Below are positions 6,029 through 13,050 of a stretch of 16,016 nt of DNA, one piece after another. Numbering within the stretch: position 1 is the first letter of the stretch; each line of letters begins with the position of its first letter. Source of the DNA: Govanella sp037189785 (GTDB lineage: Bacteria > Pseudomonadota > Alphaproteobacteria > Sphingomonadales > Govanellaceae); assembly GCA_037189785.1 (NCBI GenBank), contig JBBCIP010000436.1, positions 1 through 16,016 of the forward strand, given 5' to 3'. A program made the translations under genes and the position numbers. Below the pieces are notes generated by a model, which saw only the letters and a program-made list of their open reading frames with translations, was not told the origin of the DNA and did no database searches.

Positions 6029-8212
6029 TCAGAAACGAGCAATTGCTTGTATACCGTATGTACGCGGCTCACCGAACAGAACCTGGTCGCTACCCGAGAA
6101 CTGTCGCGAGAACTCTTTATAAGTGGCGTTGGTTAGGTTTTTACCCCAGAAGTAAAGGCCATATTTTCCGTCATGCAGTTCATAGCCCACCCGCACATTC
6201 AGCAATGTGTAACCGTTTTCCACATTAAAAGGTAGGTTATCAGGTTGTAAGTAGGTCCGGCCAACATACGCAATCTGAGGCGACATCGTTAGCTCACCCA
6301 TACCGACAGGCACACGCACGTCAATACCAAGATTGGCCGACCATTTCGGTGTCTTTTCCGTCACATTACCCGTAAAGTTCGCCCCACCGGTTGTTGCCCC
6401 GCTGAATTCCGTGTACTCACCATCAAGATACCCTATCCCCCCGAATATCATCACCCATTCGTTGGCCATTGCCGTAAACTCGGCTTCAAATCCTTTTACC
6501 TCTGATGCGCCAGCATTCCGTGTAATAACGGTCGGGATCCCACCAATGGTTTCAAACTGTGGCACTTGGCGATCTTTATATTCCGAATAGAAGACCGACA
6601 TACTGAACCGCAATCTGCCGCCGAAAAGATCTGATTTCAAGCCGGCCTCATATGAGGTCACGAATTCGGAATCAAAGGTAATATCAGCAGCCGTCAGTGG
6701 CGCCGGTGTGGCCAGCGGATCCACATTGAAACCACCGGACTTGAAGCCACGACTGACCGATAAGAAACTTGAAACCTCATCCGTCCACTTATAATTTGCC
6801 GCCAATGTCCAAGATGGTTCCGTCGAAGAGATCCGCAAATCGGGGAAATTTTTATTAAAGGGCGGATTTGGGCTGATTTGTTCGTAACTTCCTTCTTTCT
6901 TTTCATAGGTTAGGCGCACACCGGCCGTAACCGCAAATTTCGGCGTAAAATTCGCCGTAACATTCGCGAAACCGGCAAAAGAAACTGTATCAAGTGGGCC
7001 TCTGGTAAAGAAAATAGGATTACCGTTGGAATAAATATTTCGTTCCGCAGTCGCATCTTGTTTGAAATAATAAAGTCCGACGAGGTAATCGATAAACTGC
7101 TGCCCGGGGGATGAAATACGTAATTCCTGAGTGAACTGCGAAAAATCATCGGTGAACGGCCCAGAATGGAAGGTATCAATCGGAATTTGATCGATATCAC
7201 TATAAACCGTGATGTCGACATCACGATAGGATGTGATCGATGTCAAAACATGCCCGGAGGATGTCGTGTAATTCGCGGACAACGCCATACCATACATATC
7301 ACGTTCGATCGAATTGCGACGGTTGCTGTTCACGATAAAACGATCCGGGTTATAATAACCCGCACCAAAAGCCGCAGGAGAACCGAGCTGATTGAGCACA
7401 GCGTTTTGCTTATCCTGTGTGTAATCCCCGGTCAAATGTATCTCGAGCGCGTCGTTGGGCTTTAGTTGAAATTGGAGCAACCCAGCCCGACGTTTTTCAG
7501 ATTGAAGCTTTGTATCATCAAAAATGTTATGCAAATAACCATCGCGATCCCATGTCGCAACAGTTGCCTTAGCTGACAACGTATCCGTTAATGGGCCGCT
7601 GATCGACCCCTTTAAACGGATCGCATTGTAATTGCCGTAACTTGCTTCGACATTGCCGCTAAGTTCATCTGTGGGCTTTTGCGTTACAATGTTGATAACG
7701 CCGCCCATAGTGTTTTTGCCGAACAGGGTTCCCTGTGGACCACGGAGAATTTCAATCTGCGCAACGTCAGCAAGATCCATGTTGTAAGCACTGGTGCGAC
7801 CGGCATAAACGCCGTCAACGTAAAGACCAGTGCCGCTTTCAATACCAATATTACGCGAATCGCCCCCAACCCCACGGATAGTGATGTCTGTTTGTAAAGC
7901 GCTACGGTCAGAATAATAAAGACCTGGGACGAAATTCTTGACGTCTTTGAGGCTCGTCGCTGAAAGACGCTCAAGCTGCGCTGTTGAAAAGGTGCTGACC
8001 GAGATCGGCACATCTTGCAAGCTTTCTACGCGCTTACGTGCCGTCACCATGATTTCTTCCATCTGGAAGCCAGTCGTCGTATCAGCATAGGCTGCTGGAT
8101 GCTGTTGAGAAATCAACAATGCTACTGCAGACACAGCAATAAAGAGTTTTTTGCGAGCAGAAATCAGCGGCAGATTATCAGAGCCAGATATCACTAATCG
8201 ATTGTCTGTCAT
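6029..8212 (-). CDS. TonB-dependent outer-membrane receptor
   Basis: This complete 727-residue receptor has a signal peptide with a long N-region: 'ISARKKLFIAVSAVALL' followed by a probable AYA|D cleavage at 43/44. A TonB-box-like 'EEIMVTARK' is at 52-60. The plug domain shows 'LQDVPISVSTFS', 'ITIRGVGGD', 'GLYVDGVYAGR' and 'VAQIEILRGPQGTLFGKN' with 'GGVINIVTQKP'. A 22-strand-type barrel follows, ending in 'YGIQAIARF' with the C-terminal Phe used in outer-membrane assembly. It would import a ligand too large or scarce for porins. The ligand is unknown, and no siderophore or B12 marker is nearby. ATG 8212 was chosen over an in-frame ATG at 8224 because GGAGGA sits just before 8212. The MFS gene follows directly; the LysR gene lies upstream on the same strand. 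Confidence 0.95.
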   Translation of the reverse strand: MTDNRLVISGSDNLPLISARKKLFIAVSAVALLISQQHPAAYADTTTGFQMEEIMVTARKRVESLQDVPISVSTFSTAQLERLSATSLKDVKNFVPGLYYSDRSALQTDITIRGVGGDSRNIGIESGTGLYVDGVYAGRTSAYNMDLADVAQIEILRGPQGTLFGKNTMGGVINIVTQKPTDELSGNVEASYGNYNAIRLKGSISGPLTDTLSAKATVATWDRDGYLHNIFDDTKLQSEKRRAGLLQFQLKPNDALEIHLTGDYTQDKQNAVLNQLGSPAAFGAGYYNPDRFIVNSNRRNSIERDMYGMALSANYTTSSGHVLTSITSYRDVDITVYSDIDQIPIDTFHSGPFTDDFSQFTQELRISSPGQQFIDYLVGLYYFKQDATAERNIYSNGNPIFFTRGPLDTVSFAGFANVTANFTPKFAVTAGVRLTYEKKEGSYEQISPNPPFNKNFPDLRISSTEPSWTLAANYKWTDEVSSFLSVSRGFKSGGFNVDPLATPAPLTAADITFDSEFVTSYEAGLKSDLFGGRLRFSMSVFYSEYKDRQVPQFETIGGIPTVITRNAGASEVKGFEAEFTAMANEWVMIFGGIGYLDGEYTEFSGATTGGANFTGNVTEKTPKWSANLGIDVRVPVGMGELTMSPQIAYVGRTYLQPDNLPFNVENGYTLLNVRVGYELHDGKYGLYFWGKNLTNATYKEFSRQFSGSDQVLFGEPRTYGIQAIARF

Positions 8213-8399
8213 ATATTCCTCCATATGGTACAGGCATTTGATGTGGTTCTATTAGTCAGCCTGTGTCCTAAGAGGAAATGCTAGTCGGCCCAACCGCCTT
8301 GACGCTAATTGATTATATTTATTGTGCCGCATAAAAGAATGTTTACGCAAAATATTACAGCTAAGATATAGATAATAAAAGATTTTATTCCGATAAAGC
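8213..8399. other. AT-rich spacer upstream of the TonB-dependent receptor gene
   Basis: These 187 bases separate the LysR stop codon from the receptor start. GGAGGA, read on the minus strand just ahead of 8212, is the receptor's ribosome binding site. An A/T inverted repeat at 8374-8389 (AATAAAA-GA-TTTTATT) just after the LysR stop could be a weak terminator. I cannot place a convincing promoter, although one would be expected here. Confidence 0.4.
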
Positions 8400-9332
8400 C
8401 TAGACCCAAAAATGTTCTTGACCGATCTCGGCCGCATATTCTTTTGCAATGGTTCGTGCAATCTCAACGACCTTGTTCACCACTGGTCTCACCGTCGGTA
8501 TTTTATAACATGCCGTCAAATGAGCTGGCGGCAAACTCTGTTTTACGGGCAATTTTACAACCGTGCCATCCAGCAGATCGTTGGCCATAACCAGCGATGG
8601 AATGGCCATCACACCAAGTCCGGTCCTGACGAGATGCGCCGCCGTCGACAACGAATAAGCGTTCATTGTGATCCGATCAACCGAATTGGGGATACTATCC
8701 AGCCCATAACTTGCAAAATACTCTTTCACGATCACATAACCAGATGTTCCTTTGCGGGTCGGGATCACGGGCAGCTTAGCTACATCCACCACATCCATCG
8801 AGTCCGTACCGTTCAGGAATTGGGGATGCCCGATCCAAGACATGGCATAATTACAGATGTAATCGTTCGTCACGTTGGGCTCGTTAGACGGCCCCCAAAG
8901 AAACGCCACATCTATTTCATCTTTGCGCAAAGCTTCCGTCAGATTGACGCTTGTTTCTGTGATGAAATCTATTTCACTGATAAACCCGGACTCCCTTATC
9001 GCCTCGACAAAGCGGGGAAACCAGGAAATTGTCACAAGTTCTATCAGTCCGATCCGCAAAACACCCCTGTCGCTGTCGGCGGCACCGACATCTATCTTCA
9101 TTTGACTACAAAGATCGACAATTTGTTCCGCATACTCAAAAAGTCGACGCCCAGCCGCCGTCAGCTGAAATTCCTTGCTGCTGCGTACATAAAGCTTTGT
9201 GCGTAGATAGTCCTCAAGCGATGCGATACGGGATGAAATGTTTGGCTGAGTCGTATTCAGTTTCTCGGCCGTCGTGCGAAAGCTTTTCAAGCGGGCCAGC
9301 CAAATAAAAGTTTCAAGAAACCGAATATTCAT
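8400..9332 (-). CDS. LysR-family transcriptional regulator
   Basis: The 310 residues match the family's usual length. The N-terminal winged helix-turn-helix is clear: 'FLETFIWLARLKSFRTTAEK', then 'LNTTQPNISSRIASLE', 'LRTKLYVRS' and 'LTAAGRRLFEYA' (about 1-68). A linker helix and a periplasmic-binding-protein-like effector domain follow (about 90-300), with 'GVLRIGLIEL', 'DVAFLW' and 'LVRTGLGVMAIP' typical of it. Such tetramers bind T-N11-A sites and respond to a pathway metabolite. The gene is divergent from the RraA-fold gene and lies upstream of the receptor/MFS pair, so either could be its target (inference). Only a poor ribosome binding site, AGG touching the ATG, is visible. Two palindromes lie in the divergent spacer. 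Confidence 0.93.
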   Translation of the reverse strand: MNIRFLETFIWLARLKSFRTTAEKLNTTQPNISSRIASLEDYLRTKLYVRSSKEFQLTAAGRRLFEYAEQIVDLCSQMKIDVGAADSDRGVLRIGLIELVTISWFPRFVEAIRESGFISEIDFITETSVNLTEALRKDEIDVAFLWGPSNEPNVTNDYICNYAMSWIGHPQFLNGTDSMDVVDVAKLPVIPTRKGTSGYVIVKEYFASYGLDSIPNSVDRITMNAYSLSTAAHLVRTGLGVMAIPSLVMANDLLDGTVVKLPVKQSLPPAHLTACYKIPTVRPVVNKVVEIARTIAKEYAAEIGQEHFWV

Positions 9333-9346
9333 CCTAGATGCTCATA

Positions 9347-9359
9347 ATTATTGGATAAT
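9347..9359. promoter_or_regulatory. Palindrome near the LysR gene start, possible autoregulatory site
   Basis: ATTAT-TGG-ATAAT is a perfect 5-bp inverted repeat 14 bases upstream of the LysR start codon, where LysR proteins often bind to repress their own gene. Its A/T content makes chance occurrence fairly easy. Confidence 0.3.
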
Positions 9360-9471
9360 CGAATAAATTCTGTCAGTCCTCACGGGGTATAGAATGTTTT
9401 TGGAATACCTTAAAACCTGCCACTCGTGTTCCTTGTCACTTAGAATCATCTAACCCCCAGATATATTGCCA

Positions 9472-9489
9472 ATCACTATCCGTGATAGT
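9472..9489. promoter_or_regulatory. Candidate LysR operator (ATC-N9-GAT with inner palindrome)
   Basis: ACTATC-CGT-GATAGT (9475-9489) is a perfect 6-bp inverted repeat. It also contains ATC (9472-9474), nine bases, then GAT (9484-9486), the ATC-N9-GAT form known for several LysR binding sites. It lies about 85 bases upstream of the RraA-fold gene and about 140 bases from the LysR start, a suitable place for activation of the divergent gene. Binding is inferred. Confidence 0.45.
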
Positions 9490-9571
9490 CGACAATCAGA
9501 AAAATCATATTGCCATAGTTCATAATATAAAAATACCCTTGGTCTTTCACTCGGCCCATTAGGAGATAAAA

Positions 9572-10273
9572 ATGCTTCCCGAAAGAAAGATGTATGTCGT
9601 CAATGAAATGCCACCGCAGATTACAGAAGATCAAAGACAAGCTCTTCTAGATCTTGATACGGGCACGATTGGCCATCATCTCGAAGCAGGCTTTATGGAT
9701 CCCGGTATGTTGCCGCGGATGCCGGGTGCTAAGATCGCCGGTACCGCAGTTACTGTGCGTATCACCGTTCCGGATTCAATTATGGCGCATTACGCCCTGA
9801 AATTTACCCGCCCCGGTGATATCTTGGTGATTGATCGTGGCCAAGATCAACGTGTTGCCGGGTGGGGCGCCGCAACCATTTATGCCGCCGCCCAAACCGG
9901 CATTGCCGGTGTCATTATCGATGGATCGGCCAATGATATTTCCGACGCCAACAAAGCAGGCCTGCCCATATGGTGCCGCCACATCAGCCCGGTTACGACT
10001 AAATACCGGGGCCTTGGCGGTGAAATGAATATCCCGATCAGCTGCGGCGGCGTAGCCGTTAATCCTGGCGACGCCATATTAGCCGACGAAAACGGTATCG
10101 TCGTTATCAGTGCCGCCGAATTACCCGAAGTCATTAAAGTCGGGCAGGAATGGCAAGCATCGGAAAACGCTTTCCTCGAAACTTTGCGACAAAACCCGAA
10201 ACTCTGTTATCCGGATGTGACCGGTGCTTCTAAAATCGTCGAAGACAGCCTTGCCGCTCAGAAATCGAAATAA
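9572..10273 (+). CDS. RraA-fold protein (HMG/CHA aldolase-like) with altered active site
   Basis: The 233 residues carry the RraA/4-hydroxy-4-methyl-2-oxoglutarate aldolase fold: 'AGTAVTVRI' near 56-64, 'RPGDILVIDRG' near 80-90, 'AAQTGIAGVIIDG' near 106-118, and 'GGVAVNPGDAILADENGIVVI' near 159-179. Active aldolases of this family split 2-oxo acids from ring-cleavage pathways to give pyruvate; related proteins bind RNase E. Two usual active-site residues are changed. The Glu expected after 'GWG' is A100, and the Arg of 'DGxxRD' is N121, although the metal-binding Asp remains as D122. The substrate may therefore differ, or activity may be lost (inference). AGGAGA lies just before the ATG. The gene is divergent from a LysR gene and ends at a strong terminator. 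Confidence 0.88.
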   Translation: MLPERKMYVVNEMPPQITEDQRQALLDLDTGTIGHHLEAGFMDPGMLPRMPGAKIAGTAVTVRITVPDSIMAHYALKFTRPGDILVIDRGQDQRVAGWGAATIYAAAQTGIAGVIIDGSANDISDANKAGLPIWCRHISPVTTKYRGLGGEMNIPISCGGVAVNPGDAILADENGIVVISAAELPEVIKVGQEWQASENAFLETLRQNPKLCYPDVTGASKIVEDSLAAQKSK

Positions 10274-10282
10274 CCAAACTAG

Positions 10283-10317
10283 AAAAAGCCCACCAAGTAA
10301 ATTTGGTGGGCTTTTTT
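10283..10317. terminator. Strong bidirectional intrinsic terminator
   Basis: A perfect stem pairs 10283-10296 with 10303-10316, with core GCCCACCAA/TTGGTGGGC flanked by A5/T5 and a loop of only 6 bases. The plus strand continues as a T-tract through 10317, and the A-run at 10283-10287 supplies a T-tract on the minus strand. It lies 10 bases after the RraA-fold gene and about 48 bases after the sulfurtransferase stop, so it can end both converging transcripts. Confidence 0.9.
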
Positions 10318-10364
10318 ATTTGGCGATACACGATACAAACAACAGCATCCGATATGGGTATCGT

Positions 10365-11222
10365 CTAAACTTCACTTTTCGCAATAGGCATGGTGAGATC
10401 CGCTCCCCATTCTGCCCATGAACCGTCATAAACAGCGGCATCGTCTCCGTAAGCCACATAAAATGCGAAGGCGATGACGCAGGCTGTAATACCGCTACCA
10501 CAACTGGCAATGATAGGGCGCTTGGTATCAAAGCCTGCGCCTTCAAAATACCTTTTCAGGTCTTCCACCGGACAAAGCGTGCCATCCGCACGAAGCAGCG
10601 TATTGAATGGTAGATTATATGATCCAGGAATATGACCCGAGCGAAGTCCTGGTCTCGGTTCAGGGTCCTGCCCGAAAAAACGTCCAGCTGACCGGGCATC
10701 GAAAACCTGCGCCAAGCGAGTGTCAATATTAACCAAGACATTTGCACGATTGCGCACGAGCGATGGTTTGAATTCGGCATCAAAAACCAAGTTGTGCGAT
10801 AACGCAGATGGCTGATGTGAGATCGGCAATTCTTTGGCAAGCCAGACCTTGAAGCCGCCGTTCAATATACTGACCTTGGTATGGCCGAAGCAGCGAAACA
10901 TCCACCATGCCCGCGCGGCGGACATGATGCCATGACAATCATAAATCACGACATGCTTACTGTTATCGACACCAAGTGCCGCAACCTCTGCAGAAAATTT
11001 TTCTGCAGAGGGTAGCATGTGCGGCAACGGACTATCGCTATCAGCAATCGCATCAATATCAAAGAATGTCGCGCCGGGAATATGATTGCGTTCATACTCT
11101 TGTCTTGGATCTCGCCCACTTCCCGGCATATGCCAAGACGCATCAAGAATTGCTATGTCCGCGTTATTCAAATTAGCAGCCAACCACTCCGGACTAACCA
11201 AGGCCTCGCTTTGTCGTGACAC
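10365..11222 (-). CDS. sseA: 3-mercaptopyruvate/thiosulfate sulfurtransferase, tandem rhodanese
   Basis: The 285 residues contain two rhodanese domains, as in SseA/MST enzymes. The inactive N-terminal domain (about 8-135) has 'LVSPEWLAANL', 'ILDASWHMPG', 'HIPGATFFDID' and 'VVIYDCHG'. The catalytic C-terminal domain (about 165-280) has 'FDARSAGRFFGQDPEPRPG', 'GHIPGSYNLPF' and the active-site loop 'CGSGITA', with C241 as the persulfide cysteine. CGSG-[VI]-TA is the mercaptopyruvate type. The enzyme moves sulfane sulfur from 3-mercaptopyruvate or thiosulfate to a thiol acceptor in the cytoplasm. The start is a GTG at 11222 with a modest GGAAA upstream. It follows hyuB by 45 bases and reads into the bidirectional terminator, so it may be an operon member with hyuAB; a functional link is uncertain. 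Confidence 0.92.
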   Translation of the reverse strand: MSRQSEALVSPEWLAANLNNADIAILDASWHMPGSGRDPRQEYERNHIPGATFFDIDAIADSDSPLPHMLPSAEKFSAEVAALGVDNSKHVVIYDCHGIMSAARAWWMFRCFGHTKVSILNGGFKVWLAKELPISHQPSALSHNLVFDAEFKPSLVRNRANVLVNIDTRLAQVFDARSAGRFFGQDPEPRPGLRSGHIPGSYNLPFNTLLRADGTLCPVEDLKRYFEGAGFDTKRPIIASCGSGITACVIAFAFYVAYGDDAAVYDGSWAEWGADLTMPIAKSEV

Positions 11223-11267
11223 GTTATTTCCGATACTATTTAAAGCGCGATAATAGGCATGCTACAA

Positions 11268-13034
11268 TTAATGCGCGACCTGGTATTGTTTAGCCCATTC
11301 TGGCAGCAACTTCTCCGCCGCACTCACAAGATCAGCACCATAATCCTTGGTGGCTTTCGCTCGCGTTATTTTTCCACCAAGCAGGTCTTGAGCAATGACT
11401 TCAGCCGTTCTAAGACTAGGCACACCCACGCCACCACCACCCGGTGTCTCAACACGCATGGATTCGCCTGCATTCAATATGCCGCCTGGTTGGTTAGCTG
11501 GAAGCTGTTTTTCAGACGGCTGTCCTGCGTCACGGGTAATCTTGCCAAGACCACCAAGACCGCCGCCGTTCAATGCCGCAGCCGCAATCACCGTGCCTTC
11601 GGTCGATGCATAACAAAACGTTTTGTTATCCAGCGCCCGAATTTGACGCGCGATCCCCAGGCCACCGCGATATTGACCATATCCACCGCTATCCGGAATC
11701 AAAGCGTATTCTTCCACCAACAAGGGATATTCATTCTCAAGCGCTTCGGCCGGCAGATTCGATGAATTTGTGATGTGAACATGGGCTCCGTCCATCCCAT
11801 CTTCATTGAACAACGCACCGGAGCCGCCGCCAATCGTCTCGACATAAACATAGGTACCTTGGCGACGACGCGATTGACCTGACATCACAATCGCTGGCAT
11901 CGCATCATTGCTGGACGCCATCAAACGCTCCTGTGGAAGCAATGGTGCAAAAGCTCCGATGATGGCCCCCGCAACACGCTGCGCCGTCGCCGAACGCATC
12001 CCAACTGCTGCGGGGAATGTCGGGTTTGTGATCGTTCCTTCCGGAATTCTGAGCTCGATTGCACTGAACATACCCTGATTGGCGATCAAATCCGGATCCA
12101 AAAGCGTCTTTACAACATAATAAGCACAGGCCCGCATTGCACTTTCCGGCATATTATAGCCACCACGCGACTGCCGCCCCGATCCTTCGAAATCGATAAC
12201 AAGATTGTTGTTTTCGACCGAGACGGTCGCCGTAATCGGGACCGGCTCGCCGCCAAGACCATCGTCGTCCATATAGGTTGTGAACGTTCCGGAACCATCG
12301 GCAACGGCTGCGATACGGGTCCGCAACCGGCGCTCGGTATACGCCAAAATGTCTTCGATGGATTGTTCCACAGCGGTGATACCAAGTTGGCCGACCAAAT
12401 GATGCACCAATTTCTTGCCACGCTCATTGGCGGCGATTTGGACATTCAAATCGACAATGCGATCTTCCGGCTCACGACTATTGCTGGCGACAAGGGCCAA
12501 AATATCTTCTTCGGGCACTCCTTTCCGCGCCACACGAACAAGCGGGATCCGTAAACCTTCTTCGAAAACAGTCCCTGCCGTTGGCGAAACTGAGCCCGGC
12601 ACAGATCCACCGACATCCGAATGGTGACCAATATTTGCGGCAAAAAAGCGCAGACTACCATCGCAGAAAATCGGCGTTACAATCGTGATATCGGGCGCAT
12701 GCGTGCCCCCTGCAAGATAAGGATCATTGCACATAAAAGCATCGCCATCAGCAATGTCTTCAATGTCGTATTTGTTGAGCAAGGTTTCCACGCCCCCCGC
12801 AAGCGACCCAAGATGCATGGGGATATGCGCAGCCTGTGAAATAAGACGGCCCATATAATCAAACAACGCGACAGAACAATCTTTGCGCTCTTTGATATTA
12901 GGCGAGAACGACGCACGAACCAGGGTATTGCCCATTTCTTCCGTAATGGTCAAAAGACGATTGGAAAAAATTTCCATTGTGATCGGATCAAACGCCCGGG
13001 TCTCTGTGTTAGCGGAAAATTTATCAGTAGACAT
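11268..13034 (-). CDS. hyuB: Hydantoinase B/5-oxoprolinase-family subunit
   Basis: At 588 residues this has normal HyuB length. Family signatures are 'FDPITMEIFSNRL' (15-27), 'SPNIKERKDCSVALFD' (44-59), 'HIPMH' (70-74), 'NDPYLAGGTHAPDI' (103-116), 'GHHSDVGG' (136-143), and C-terminal 'ETPGGGGVGVPSLR' with 'ITRAKATKDYGADL'. HyuB works with HyuA in ATP-dependent opening of hydantoin- or oxoproline-type rings, or in related carboxylations such as acetophenone carboxylase. An upstream in-frame extension to 13118 overlaps hyuA. I chose ATG 13034 because AGGGA precedes it by about 9 bases and the family begins near this point. It starts 16 bases after the hyuA stop, which indicates coupling. Substrate undetermined. 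Confidence 0.93.
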   Translation of the reverse strand: MSTDKFSANTETRAFDPITMEIFSNRLLTITEEMGNTLVRASFSPNIKERKDCSVALFDYMGRLISQAAHIPMHLGSLAGGVETLLNKYDIEDIADGDAFMCNDPYLAGGTHAPDITIVTPIFCDGSLRFFAANIGHHSDVGGSVPGSVSPTAGTVFEEGLRIPLVRVARKGVPEEDILALVASNSREPEDRIVDLNVQIAANERGKKLVHHLVGQLGITAVEQSIEDILAYTERRLRTRIAAVADGSGTFTTYMDDDGLGGEPVPITATVSVENNNLVIDFEGSGRQSRGGYNMPESAMRACAYYVVKTLLDPDLIANQGMFSAIELRIPEGTITNPTFPAAVGMRSATAQRVAGAIIGAFAPLLPQERLMASSNDAMPAIVMSGQSRRRQGTYVYVETIGGGSGALFNEDGMDGAHVHITNSSNLPAEALENEYPLLVEEYALIPDSGGYGQYRGGLGIARQIRALDNKTFCYASTEGTVIAAAALNGGGLGGLGKITRDAGQPSEKQLPANQPGGILNAGESMRVETPGGGGVGVPSLRTAEVIAQDLLGGKITRAKATKDYGADLVSAAEKLLPEWAKQYQVAH

Positions 13035-13050
13035 TGGCTGTTTTCCCTGA

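Noticed and set aside
8412..9206. A 264-codon plus-strand open frame opposite the LysR gene
   Set aside because: The LysR protein is complete and well formed on the other strand; the antisense product is rich in Arg, His and Cys, as shadow frames are.
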